This document shows positions 1 through 7,879 of a DNA stretch of 50,784 nucleotides, one piece after another (positions within the stretch are counted from its first letter, which is position 1; each line of letters begins with the position of its first letter). The DNA comes from Flavobacterium azizsancarii. Lineage in GTDB: Bacteria; Bacteroidota; Bacteroidia; Flavobacteriales; Flavobacteriaceae. Made by a program: the position numbers and the translations under genes. Below the pieces are notes generated by a model, which was given only the letters and a program-made list of their open reading frames with translations, was not told the origin of the DNA and did not search any database. The stretch lies in assembly GCF_027980145.1 (NCBI RefSeq), contig NZ_JAMZNK010000042.1, positions 1-50,784 on the forward strand, in the 5' to 3' direction.

Positions 1-101
1 CGTGCGCCGGTCTCTGCTTCCGAAGAAGCATACCCCTCGACTTGCATGTGTTAAGCCTGCCGCTAGCGTTCATCCTGAGCCAGGATCAAACTCTTCATCG
101 T
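1..101 (-). rRNA. rrs: 16S ribosomal RNA, 5' end only (partial)
   Basis: Read on the minus strand, bases 94 to about 65 give the universal 16S 5' sequence AGAGTTTGATCCTGGCTCAG, then the GATGAACGCTAGCGGCAGGC stretch typical of Bacteroidota and a short V1 hairpin with a CTTCGG loop. The mature 5' end is placed about seven bases upstream of AGAGTTTG by analogy with E. coli, so the right boundary may be off by a few bases. The gene runs off the left edge. Confidence 0.97.
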
Positions 102-290
102 ATATTGTTGATCTAATCACTTAGATCGTATTGTTATTCGAATCAGTCTCTATCGGTTTTTTTTCAATCTCTCGATTATCTTACTCTTTATTCTTTTGTT
201 TTAACATCTCTGTTAAAACGGCTGTCAATTCAATATGTCTACGAACGTGTCTTCTTATTTTTGTGTTTCGCTTGTTTCTCAAAGCGGGTG
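102..290 (-). other. 16S rRNA precursor leader
   Basis: This AT-rich stretch between the proximal promoter and the mature 16S 5' end should be transcribed as pre-rRNA leader and removed during processing. No protein-coding signal is visible on either strand. Confidence 0.5.
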
Positions 291-321
291 CAAAAGTAGA
301 AAATTTATTTTCAACTGGCAA
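291..321 (-). promoter_or_regulatory. rRNA operon promoter, proximal of three
   Basis: On the minus strand TTG (321-319), a 20-base spacer and TACTTTTG (298-291) fit the Bacteroidota consensus TTG-N~20-TANNTTTG. The -7 element is followed by CACCCGC, a discriminator shared with the two other promoters of this leader. It lies about 190 bp upstream of the mature 16S end. The assignment is inferred from the consensus and repetition. Confidence 0.65.
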
Positions 322-415
322 GTAAATTTTGAAGTTTTTTTTTGGAAATTTTCATTTCCTTTTCTTCTCATTTCCTAACCAATCTATCAATGAACTTCCG
401 TTGTTTTGCGGGGTG

Positions 416-446
416 CAAATGTAACATCTGTTTTCAAATCTCACAA
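416..446 (-). promoter_or_regulatory. rRNA operon promoter, middle of three
   Basis: On the minus strand TTG (446-444), a 20-base spacer and TACATTTG (423-416) are followed by CACCCCGC. The element lies 125 bp upstream of the proximal promoter and matches it in layout and discriminator. Confidence 0.65.
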
Positions 447-538
447 GCTTTTCGAAATCTTTTTTTAGAAAATAAATTTTCGTTTTGATCAGTAATGCTT
501 GTCAGTATTTCAGTGAACGTCTGTCGTTGTTGCGGGTG

Positions 539-568
539 CAAAAGTAGGTAGTTTGTTTACATTTACAA
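539..568 (-). promoter_or_regulatory. rRNA operon promoter, distal of three
   Basis: On the minus strand TTG (568-566), a 19-base spacer and TACTTTTG (546-539) are followed by CACCCGC. The -7 octamer and discriminator are identical to the proximal copy, 248 bp away. Confidence 0.65.
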
Positions 569-914
569 GCCTTTTTGTTGTATAATTTCAATGTTTTTAC
601 AAACTTTTTCTTAACACTCTGATAACACTAACCTTAACCATCGTTCTTTTTTTAACTTTATCGGGATTTTCGTAAGCACATTGTACTTTTCATAATAACA
701 ACACTTGAAGAACCTCCATTTTTATGAACTTTACAGACTTATCGAGGTTTTTCTATTACTTTATAATAGTAATCACATATTAGTTTCGGCTCCCTGCGCC
801 GGGGCTTACCTGATTATACCACGAAGACACGAAGGTTCTTTTGCTTTGCCTTTTGAATAAGACACTAGGATTTGCTCCCATACCTATATACACTATACTT
901 CTAATTAAGAACAG
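569..914. other. Non-coding stretch upstream of rRNA promoters
   Basis: AT-rich sequence with no credible gene, no further copy of the rRNA promoter pattern and no clear hairpin. Short open frames here lack any protein-like composition. Nothing functional recognised. Confidence 0.5.
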
Positions 915-1001
915 CTGCCCTAGCCCCGATAGAAATGGAAATCCTTTTGCTCTTTTCTTTAAAAAACAAAAGATTGAAATGCATAGCGAGATGAAGCTCC
1001 T
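915..1001 (+). repeat. Dispersed ~85-bp repeat, copy A
   Basis: Left arm CCCTAGCCCCGATAGAAATG, right arm ending GCATAGCGAGATGAAGCTCCT. Between them is a variable segment opening with CCTTTTG and closing with CAAAAG, able to form a weak hairpin. Related copies lie at 14808-14890, 36327-36407 (inverted) and 36714-36799. Confidence 0.75.
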
Positions 1002-1079
1002 AATTCATATTTCAAAAACATATTAACTAAGCTTAAACCAGGAGCCAGCCAAATAAATCTATACTTATAACAACAAACG

Positions 1080-1296
1080 CGACAGGCTTTAAAAACCTGT
1101 CAGGTTCAAGGCTCAAATTCTTACCTTATATATAGGAAAGAAATTTCTAATTCCAAAAATGCACTCAACAAGCTTTAACTGTACCCACCCTAGCAAACCC
1201 AATCCTTATATCTATAAATAAGAAACCCGACAGTTTGAAAAACCGCCGGGTTCAAGAACCAAATCTTACCTTATACTAGGAGGGAAATTTCAAATC
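1080..1296 (+). repeat. Two diverged direct repeats (~73 bp) starting CGACAG
   Basis: Copy 1 (about 1080-1154) and copy 2 (about 1228-1296) share CGACAG, an A-rich centre, GGTTCAAG, TCTTACCTTATA and GAAATTT in the same order. Copy 1 carries a small GACAGG/CCTGTC hairpin. There is no open frame of note. Confidence 0.6.
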
Positions 1297-1313
1297 CGAC
1301 AAACTATATGGAC

Positions 1314-1356
1314 AAAAAAATCCAGATCCCAATTTTTAAGTTGAGATCTGGATTTT
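1314..1356 (-). terminator. Intrinsic terminator of the SIMPL gene
   Basis: Arms AAAATCCAGATC and GATCTGGATTTT flank a 16-base loop. Read on the minus strand a T-run follows the stem, 22 bp past the stop codon of the SIMPL gene. Confidence 0.8.
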
Positions 1357-1377
1357 ATTATGTTGAATTGATATCGC

Positions 1378-2067
1378 TTAGTCTAAAATAAAACTCACAC
1401 TAACGTTTGCAACAACTTCAATCTCTCCAATAGCTAAAGTTTCGTTTGAAGCACCGGCTGAATCCATAGCCATTGATTTCATAGCGGCATACATTGGTTG
1501 TGGACGGTAAACCTGAGTATTATCAGAAATAGTATATGCCTTACCAACTTTTTGACCTAAAACCGAAACATAATCTTCTGCTTTTAATTTAGCATCTTTT
1601 ATTGCCAATTTACGAGCTTCTGTTTCAATTAGAGCCAATTTAGAAGTTTCAAAAGAAACTCTGTCAATACGGTTAATACCTTGTTGAACCAAGCCTTCCA
1701 TTAATTCATCATATTTAGATAAATCTTTTAATATAATTTCTACTGTTTGTGTAGCGTTATAACTGGTTTTCTTTTTCTCATAATCGTACTGTAGATTAAG
1801 AGCTACTTGTTTTGTTTTGAAATCTGCTGTTGGAACATTCATTTTTTTTATGAATTTTAAAACTGCATCGATTTTTTCGTCATTTTGTTTTTTGACGTCT
1901 TTAGCATTATTCCCTTTTGTTTCAACAGTTGCTGAAATACAAACCTGATCAGGTGCTACTTTTACTTTTCCTTCCCCGTTCACATTGATTTGAGGAATTT
2001 GTTTGGTTTCTTGTGCGTAAGACATAGTCATAAACATGATTGTTAAAAATAATACTACTTTCTTCAT
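1378..2067 (-). CDS. SIMPL (DUF541) domain periplasmic protein
   Basis: A 229-residue protein with a clear signal peptide (MKKVVLFLTIMFMTMSYAQ) followed by a SIMPL/DUF541 domain over nearly the whole mature chain. The early INVNGEGKVKVAPDQ stretch and the closing EIEVVANVSVSFILD strand are typical of the family. Members are periplasmic or outer-membrane-associated; some relatives are linked to oxidative stress, but no reaction is established. I chose the ATG at 2067 over an upstream start at 2118 because only the shorter form begins with a normal signal peptide. It lies just downstream of the rhomboid gene on the same strand and is probably cotranscribed. A terminator follows. Confidence 0.85.
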   Translation of the reverse strand: MKKVVLFLTIMFMTMSYAQETKQIPQINVNGEGKVKVAPDQVCISATVETKGNNAKDVKKQNDEKIDAVLKFIKKMNVPTADFKTKQVALNLQYDYEKKKTSYNATQTVEIILKDLSKYDELMEGLVQQGINRIDRVSFETSKLALIETEARKLAIKDAKLKAEDYVSVLGQKVGKAYTISDNTQVYRPQPMYAAMKSMAMDSAGASNETLAIGEIEVVANVSVSFILD

Positions 2068-2120
2068 TTTTGTTATATTTAAATTTGTTTGATAATCGAA
2101 TTTCAAAAGTTGTGCCAATA

Positions 2121-2759
2121 TTATAATTTACCCAATTTTGCCATTACAAAAAGTATCAAAATAGGAATTGCTAACAGAATTACCATTAAACTATGATCTA
2201 CAATCAAGGATGGTTCTTTTATCAACGTAATCAAATAACCTCCTATGGCACCTCCAAAATGCGCTGTATGCCCAATATTATCATTTTTAGCTCTCATTCC
2301 GTAAATTGAATATAATAAATATAAAATTCCAAATAAATAAGCTGGCATTGGTATGACAAAAAAGATTCCCAGCATCATATCCGGCTGTAATAATATCGCA
2401 GAATACAAAACCCCTGTTACAGCTCCCGAAGCTCCTACAGCTCTATAGCTGTAATCATTTTTATGAAAAAGCATTGTAAGCAGGCTTCCAAAAATCAAAC
2501 TGCCGAAATAAATCAAAACAAAAGAAAAAGTTCCTAACCATTGTATGACTACAGGAGCAAAAAACCACAACGTAAGCATATTAAAAGCTAAATGCATAAT
2601 ATCAGCATGCAAAAACCCGGATGAAAGCATTCTGATTTGTTCTCCGGAACGAATACTTCCTACATGAAATTCGTATTTTCTAAAAAAAGCAAGATCATTA
2701 AAACCTTTGTAACTAATTATAGCATTAGCCACTATAATCCCTACTAAAATGGTATTCAT
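2121..2759 (-). CDS. Rhomboid family intramembrane serine protease
   Basis: A 212-residue, six-helix membrane protein. The catalytic serine is in GASG (Ser111), the partner histidine is in the last helix (His167 in HTAHFGG), and the oxyanion-side HxxxN pair is present (His56, Asn60), so the enzyme should be active. Rhomboids cleave substrate transmembrane helices within the membrane; the substrate here is unknown. There is no cytoplasmic N-terminal or C-terminal extension, so it is a minimal rhomboid. The SIMPL gene follows on the same strand, and the acyltransferase upstream is divergent. Confidence 0.92.
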   Translation of the reverse strand: MNTILVGIIVANAIISYKGFNDLAFFRKYEFHVGSIRSGEQIRMLSSGFLHADIMHLAFNMLTLWFFAPVVIQWLGTFSFVLIYFGSLIFGSLLTMLFHKNDYSYRAVGASGAVTGVLYSAILLQPDMMLGIFFVIPMPAYLFGILYLLYSIYGMRAKNDNIGHTAHFGGAIGGYLITLIKEPSLIVDHSLMVILLAIPILILFVMAKLGKL

Positions 2760-2849
2760 AAAAAATATTTAATGTGATTTGTAAATATAGTCATTCTTAA
2801 ACATATGTTAGCTTCAAACCAAAATATCGATGTTTATTCATTTTTACTT

Positions 2850-2857
2850 TATATTTG
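2850..2857 (+). promoter_or_regulatory. -7 promoter element of the acyltransferase gene
   Basis: TATATTTG matches the Bacteroidota TANNTTTG element and ends 14 bases before the ATG at 2872. No matching -33 TTG is seen at the right spacing. Its position argues against an upstream start codon at 2830. Confidence 0.45.
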
Positions 2858-2871
2858 TAAAAAAATATTAC

Positions 2872-3744
2872 ATGCAATTTCTCGTTTATTTACTGGCCTA
2901 TCCTTTACTTTGGCTGATCTCTATACTACCGTTTCGTTTATTTTACTGGTTATCAGATTGTGTCTATTTTATTATATATTATATCATTGGATACAGAAGA
3001 AAAGTAGTTAAGGAAAACCTTGCGCTTACTTTGCCTTACTTAAGCAAAACGGAACAAAAGCAAATCGAAAAAAAGTTCTATCACCATATGTGTGATATGT
3101 TTCTGGAAACGATTAAAACGATGAGTATTTCACCAAAAGAGATGGAAAAAAGATTTCGTGTTACCAATATTGAACTTGTAAATGAATATGCAACAAAAAA
3201 CAAAAGCGTCATTCTGGTGGCGTCACATTATGCTAGCTACGAATGGCTTTTGACAATTAACCCGAAAATTGATTTTAAGGGAATTGCTGTTTATAAAAAA
3301 GTCGCCAATCCTTATTTTGATAAATTAGTACGAAGAATACGTTCAAAATATGATACGGAATTAGTAGAAACGAGAAAAGCGATTCCCACTATGGCTCAAA
3401 ATCAACGTCAGGGAATTTTAAGCATGTACGGATTAGCAAGCGATCAATCTCCTAAACTGGATCGAATTTTTCATTCGATGAAATTTATGGGTATTGAAGT
3501 TCCTGTACATACAGGCGCAGAAATGCTGGCAAAAAAATACAACCTAAGTGTCATTTTTGTAAAAGTAAAAAAAGTAGCAAGAGGTTATTATGAAGCAACA
3601 TTTGTACCTATTGCAGATAATCCTAACGATTATAAAAACTTCGATATTACAGAAAAATACTTAAGGGAAGTTGAAAAACAGATTTATGAAGCTCCTGAAT
3701 ATTATTTATGGACGCATAAAAGATGGAAACACCGAGTTGAATAA
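2872..3744 (+). CDS. Lysophospholipid/lipid A-type acyltransferase (LpxL/HtrB family)
   Basis: A 290-residue protein with an N-terminal hydrophobic anchor (MQFLVYLLAYPLLWLISILP) and the LpxL/LpxM acyltransferase fold. The catalytic HX4E motif is seen in ASHYASYEW, and the family's YKKVANPYFDKLVRRIR segment follows. The C-terminus YYLWTHKRWKHR is characteristic of the family. It probably transfers a secondary acyl chain to lipid A at the inner face of the inner membrane; an ornithine-lipid or other acyl acceptor cannot be excluded. The start at 2872 is preferred because a TATATTTG element lies just upstream, making longer versions unlikely. It is divergent from rhomboid and convergent with glmM. 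Confidence 0.88.
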   Translation: MQFLVYLLAYPLLWLISILPFRLFYWLSDCVYFIIYYIIGYRRKVVKENLALTLPYLSKTEQKQIEKKFYHHMCDMFLETIKTMSISPKEMEKRFRVTNIELVNEYATKNKSVILVASHYASYEWLLTINPKIDFKGIAVYKKVANPYFDKLVRRIRSKYDTELVETRKAIPTMAQNQRQGILSMYGLASDQSPKLDRIFHSMKFMGIEVPVHTGAEMLAKKYNLSVIFVKVKKVARGYYEATFVPIADNPNDYKNFDITEKYLREVEKQIYEAPEYYLWTHKRWKHRVE

Positions 3745-3750
3745 TTTACA

Positions 3751-3792
3751 AAAAAATACCTCTTTCAAAATTAATGAAAGAGGTATTTTTTT
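3751..3792. terminator. Bidirectional terminator
   Basis: Arms AAAAAATACCTCTTTC and GAAAGAGGTATTTTTT enclose a nine-base loop between two convergent genes. A-tract and T-tract on either side make it usable from both strands. Confidence 0.9.
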
Positions 3793-3812
3793 GTGATTTA
3801 AATTGCTGAAAA

Positions 3813-5201
3813 TTAAATTCCCGCAATTGCTTTTATTTCGTCTATAATTCGAAGTGCCAGAACATCTGCCTTTTCCTGAGATGGAGCTTCTGTATAAATT
3901 CTAATAATTGGTTCTGTATTTGATTTTCTTAAATGCACCCATTCTGTTGCAAAATCAATTTTAACTCCATCAATTGTTGCGATATCTTCATTTTTATATT
4001 TTTCTGTCATGGCAACTAAAATCGCATCAACATCAATTTGTGGTGTTAATTCAATTTTGTTTTTGCTCATATAATATTCAGGATAAGAAGCACGCAAAGC
4101 CGAAACCGACATTTTTTTATTTGCCAAATGCGTCAAAAACAAAGCTACTCCTACCAAGCTATCACGTCCGTAATGAGATTCAGGATAAATGATTCCACCG
4201 TTTCCTTCACCGCCAATAATAGCGTTATTCTTTTTCATTAACTCTACAACATTCACTTCTCCTACGGCACTCGCTTCGTATTTTCCACCATGAGCAACCG
4301 TCACGTCACGTAAAGCACGTGATGATGACATATTAGAAACCGTATTCCCCGGAGTTTTACCTAAAACATAATCAGCACAAGCTACTAATGTATATTCTTC
4401 TCCAAACATTTCTCCATCTTCGCAAATAAAAGCCAAACGATCTACATCTGGATCAACCACTACACCTAAATCAGCTTTTTCTTTTACCACCAATTCAGAG
4501 ATATCAGTTAAATGCTCTTTTAAAGGCTCCGGATTGTGAGGAAAATGTCCGTTTGGTTCGCAGTATAATTTTACTACCTCAACACCCATTAATTCCAATA
4601 ACCTTGGAATAATAATTCCGCCTGATGAATTTACACCATCAACAACTACTTTGAATTTTGCAGCTTTTACTGCCTCAACATCAACCAAAGGCAAATTTAA
4701 AACCTCGTCGATATGAATATCCATATAAGCATCATTCACCGTGATTTCTCCTAAACTATCTACATCCGAAAAATCGAAAGCTTCTGCATCGGCAATTTCA
4801 AGAATTTTAGCACCTTCTGCTCCACTTAAAAATTCTCCTTTTGCATTTAATAATTTCAATGCATTCCATTGTTTCGGATTATGAGAAGCTGTTAAAATAA
4901 TTCCTCCATCTGCTTTTTCTAACGGAACAGCTACTTCTACAGTTGGCGTTGTCGAAAGTCCAAGATCAATTACATTAATCCCTAAACCTATTAAAGTATT
5001 TACAACAAGATTGTGAATCATTGGTCCGGAAATCCTGGCGTCACGACCTATTACAACTGTTAATTTTTCTTTTGAAGTATTGTTTTTAAGAAAAGTACCA
5101 TATGCCGATGCAAATTTTACAGCATCAACAGGAGTCAGGTTATCTCCTACTTTTCCACCAATTGTTCCACGTATTCCTGATATCGATTTTATTAAAGTCA
5201 T
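3813..5201 (-). CDS. glmM: Phosphoglucosamine mutase
   Basis: A 462-residue alpha-D-phosphohexomutase of normal family length. It has the phospho-serine loop TASHNP (Ser106), the metal-binding loop DPDVDR, a sugar-binding GEGNGG loop and the C-terminal phosphate-binding RKSNTEP. The expected reaction is glucosamine-6-phosphate to glucosamine-1-phosphate in UDP-GlcNAc synthesis, in the cytoplasm. Bacteroidota paralogues can act on phosphomannose or phosphoglucose, so substrate choice rests on overall resemblance to Flavobacterium GlmM. It stands alone, followed by the bidirectional terminator shared with the acyltransferase. Confidence 0.88.
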   Translation of the reverse strand: MTLIKSISGIRGTIGGKVGDNLTPVDAVKFASAYGTFLKNNTSKEKLTVVIGRDARISGPMIHNLVVNTLIGLGINVIDLGLSTTPTVEVAVPLEKADGGIILTASHNPKQWNALKLLNAKGEFLSGAEGAKILEIADAEAFDFSDVDSLGEITVNDAYMDIHIDEVLNLPLVDVEAVKAAKFKVVVDGVNSSGGIIIPRLLELMGVEVVKLYCEPNGHFPHNPEPLKEHLTDISELVVKEKADLGVVVDPDVDRLAFICEDGEMFGEEYTLVACADYVLGKTPGNTVSNMSSSRALRDVTVAHGGKYEASAVGEVNVVELMKKNNAIIGGEGNGGIIYPESHYGRDSLVGVALFLTHLANKKMSVSALRASYPEYYMSKNKIELTPQIDVDAILVAMTEKYKNEDIATIDGVKIDFATEWVHLRKSNTEPIIRIYTEAPSQEKADVLALRIIDEIKAIAGI

Positions 5202-5354
5202 TTTTATGAGTTATGGTTACCAGTTACAAATATAGAAAAGTTACCAGGGTTCTTAGGTGCTTTTTTTTTAAAAGTTATTAAGGTTCTGACTAGCTAAGGT
5301 TCTTACATTTTAATAAAGGCGTGATCATTCATGAAACGATATAAAAAAGTTTTC

Positions 5355-5478
5355 ATACTTTTACTAAAATAAACTTAGTTTCTTAACCTCTTAGCCGCGA
5401 AGCTTCGGGATAGTAACTCGAAAAATACTTTTACTAAAAATAACTTAGAGCCTTAGCGACTTAGAATCTTAGCAACTC
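5355..5478 (+). repeat. 70-bp direct duplication carrying CTTAGNNN octamer arrays
   Basis: The stretch from 5355 (ATACTTTTACTAAAA) recurs at 5425, giving a 70-bp period with the second copy truncated. Each copy ends in a period-8 array of CTTAGNNN: three units at 5374-5397 (the middle one CTTAACCT) and four at 5444-5475. The array stops only eight bases before the ATG of the downstream gene. Confidence 0.7.
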
Positions 5479-5485
5479 AAAAAAA

Positions 5486-6070
5486 ATGAATTTCCTAGCC
5501 CACATCTATTTGTCCGGAGATAATGATTTAATCAAAATTGGCAATTTTATGGCCGATGGAATTCGCGGGAAACAATTTGAGCATTTTCCTGAAGAAATTC
5601 AAAAAGGTATTATTTTGCATCGGTCAATTGATACTTATACCGATTCACATGATGTTTTCAGACAAAGTACCAAACGATTACATGAAAAATACCATCATTA
5701 TGCCGGCGTAATTGTAGACATTCTTTATGATCATTTTTTAGCCAAAAACTGGGAGAAATACTCAGATGAAAAATTAGATAATTTCATTAACCGTTTTTAC
5801 AGATCATTACACGAAAACTATCCCATTTTGACTGAAAAGACACAGGATTTAATGCCTTATATGGTTAAACAAAACTGGCTTTTAAGTTATCAGACCGTAG
5901 AAGGAATTCATCAGATTTTGACACAAATGGACAGAAGGTCGAAAAACATATCGAAAATGCAGTTTGCAAGTGAAGAGTTGATAGAATTTTATACTGAATT
6001 TGAACAAGAATTTACTTTGTTCTTCGAGGATCTCAAACAACACTCCAAACAAAAATTACTTACTTTATAA
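5486..6070 (+). CDS. Acyl carrier protein phosphodiesterase-like protein (DUF479/AcpH family)
   Basis: A 194-residue soluble protein. The N-terminus MNFLAHIYLSGDNDLIKIGNF with the following MADGIRGK is the signature of the AcpH/DUF479 family, which removes 4'-phosphopantetheine from acyl carrier protein in E. coli. Histidine- and aspartate-rich motifs (LHRSIDTYTDSH and VDILYDHFLAKNW) supply the likely metal-binding site. Function in Bacteroidota is inferred only. Gamma-glutamyltransferase follows 41 bp downstream on the same strand and may be cotranscribed. The start codon is just behind a repeat array. Confidence 0.85.
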   Translation: MNFLAHIYLSGDNDLIKIGNFMADGIRGKQFEHFPEEIQKGIILHRSIDTYTDSHDVFRQSTKRLHEKYHHYAGVIVDILYDHFLAKNWEKYSDEKLDNFINRFYRSLHENYPILTEKTQDLMPYMVKQNWLLSYQTVEGIHQILTQMDRRSKNISKMQFASEELIEFYTEFEQEFTLFFEDLKQHSKQKLLTL

Positions 6071-6110
6071 AATCGGTCCGGTTCTATAAAAACAAAATAC
6101 AATTCTCTTT

Positions 6111-7793
6111 ATGAAAAAGATTGCCCTTTTATTCAGCTTTATTTCATTTTATAATTTTGCTCAGCAAACTGCAAAACCAACCGGATTAACAGCAACAAAA
6201 GCCATGGTAGTTTCGGCACGCCAGGAAGCTTCGAAAGTTGGCACCGAGATTATACAAAAAGGCGGAAATGCTTTTGACGCAATGGTTGCTACTGAACTGG
6301 CTCTTGCAGTTGCATATCCGTACGCAGGAAATTTGGGAGGAGGAGGATTTATGGTTTACAGAAAATCAAATGGCGAAGTTGGATCTTTAGATTATCGCGA
6401 AAAAGCGCCACTTGCAGCATCAAAAGATATGTTTCTGGATAAAGACGGAAACGTCATTAAAGGTAAAAGTACTGCAACTGCTTTAGCAATTGGCGTTCCG
6501 GGAACTATTGCCGGAGTATTTGCCGTTCACAAAAAATTAGGATCGATGCCAATGTCTGAAATTTTAAAACCAGTAATTGCTTTAGCAGAAAGAGGTGTAA
6601 TTGTAACTAAAAAACAAGAAAAAAGACTTCAGGATTATCACGATGCTATTGTTAAAGTAAATGGACCGAATACATTACTGGCAGGTAATTTTAAAGAAAA
6701 TGATACCATCAAATATCCTGCGCTTGCCAATACTTTAAAACGAATTTCTAAGAACGGAAGAAATGAATTTTATAAAGGTGAAACAGGAAAAATTTTAGTT
6801 AAATATATTCAGAAAAAAGGTGGAATTATAACGCTTAAGGATTTGGAGAAATATGAAGCTAAATGGAGAAAACCATTACAATTTAATTATAAAGATTTAA
6901 AAATAACTTCAATGTCACCTCCAAGCAGTGGCGGAATTTGTCTGGCACAAATCATGAAAATGATTGCTCCCTATGATTTATCAAAAATGGGACATAACAC
7001 TGAGGAATCTATTCAGGTTATTGTAGAAGCCGAAAGAAGAGCTTATGCAGATCGAAGCCAGTTTTTAGGTGATCCGGATTTTGTAAAAATTCCAATTAAC
7101 GGATTATTATCTGATGCTTATTTAAAGGACAGAATGTCAAGTTTTGATGTAAACAAAGCGAGCCTATCATCAGAAATAAAAGAAGGAAAAGTCAACTTTA
7201 ACGAAAGCACAGAAACTACTCATTATTCTATTGTTGATGCGCAGGGAAATGCGGTTGCCGCAACCACAACGCTTAATGACGGTTACGGATCAAAATACTA
7301 TTGCGATGAATTAGGATTTTTCTTAAACAACGAAATGGATGATTTTAGTGCGAAACCAGGATCTCCAAATATGTTTGGCTTAGTAGGAAATGAAGCTAAT
7401 AGTATTGCGCCGCAAAAAAGAATGCTAAGTTCAATGACACCAACAATTGTAGAGAAAAACGGAAAACTATTTATCGTCGTTGGTTCACCAGGTGGATCTA
7501 CAATTATTACAAGTGTTTTGCAGGCTATTTTAAATGTTTATGAATATAATCTAAGTATGCAGGATGCTGTAAATGCGCCACGTTTTCATCACCAATGGCT
7601 ACCGGATTTAATTACGTTTGAACCCAATGCTTTTGACAAAATCACAATTGACAAATTAAAAGCAAAAGGATATTTGATTAATGAAAAAACAACGCCTGTA
7701 ATCGGTAAATTAGATTGCATTTTAGTCTTACCTGACAATACTCTTGAAGGTGGGGCAGATTTTCGTGGAGATGATACTGCTGTTGGTTTTTAA
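6111..7793 (+). CDS. ggt: Gamma-glutamyltransferase
   Basis: A 560-residue exported enzyme with a short signal peptide (MKKIALLFSFISFYNFAQ). GGTs are made as a proenzyme and self-cleave before a threonine that becomes the nucleophile of the small subunit; here the site is TTHYS at residues 369-373, followed by IVDAQGNAVAATTTLN. Also present are the NLGGGGF loop of the large subunit and SSMTPTIV and GSPGGSTI of the small subunit, which line the gamma-glutamyl pocket. It is expected to cleave glutathione and gamma-glutamyl peptides in the periplasm. Length and motifs are complete. Confidence 0.93.
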   Translation: MKKIALLFSFISFYNFAQQTAKPTGLTATKAMVVSARQEASKVGTEIIQKGGNAFDAMVATELALAVAYPYAGNLGGGGFMVYRKSNGEVGSLDYREKAPLAASKDMFLDKDGNVIKGKSTATALAIGVPGTIAGVFAVHKKLGSMPMSEILKPVIALAERGVIVTKKQEKRLQDYHDAIVKVNGPNTLLAGNFKENDTIKYPALANTLKRISKNGRNEFYKGETGKILVKYIQKKGGIITLKDLEKYEAKWRKPLQFNYKDLKITSMSPPSSGGICLAQIMKMIAPYDLSKMGHNTEESIQVIVEAERRAYADRSQFLGDPDFVKIPINGLLSDAYLKDRMSSFDVNKASLSSEIKEGKVNFNESTETTHYSIVDAQGNAVAATTTLNDGYGSKYYCDELGFFLNNEMDDFSAKPGSPNMFGLVGNEANSIAPQKRMLSSMTPTIVEKNGKLFIVVGSPGGSTIITSVLQAILNVYEYNLSMQDAVNAPRFHHQWLPDLITFEPNAFDKITIDKLKAKGYLINEKTTPVIGKLDCILVLPDNTLEGGADFRGDDTAVGF

Positions 7794-7846
7794 GTTAAAA
7801 AATTAGATTTATCCTTAAATGTCGTACAAATTTAAATGTTAAAAGC

Positions 7847-7854
7847 TAAATTTG
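7847..7854 (+). promoter_or_regulatory. -7 promoter element before the ClC gene
   Basis: TAAATTTG matches TANNTTTG and ends 25 bases before the ATG at 7880. A -33 element is not obvious at the usual spacing. Confidence 0.4.
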
Positions 7855-7879
7855 CACTACACCTAACTTTTACAACAGC

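Noticed and set aside
841..1026. A 61-codon open frame in the repeat region
   Set aside because: It runs through repeat copy A, has no homologous feel and no promoter; it is an accidental frame.
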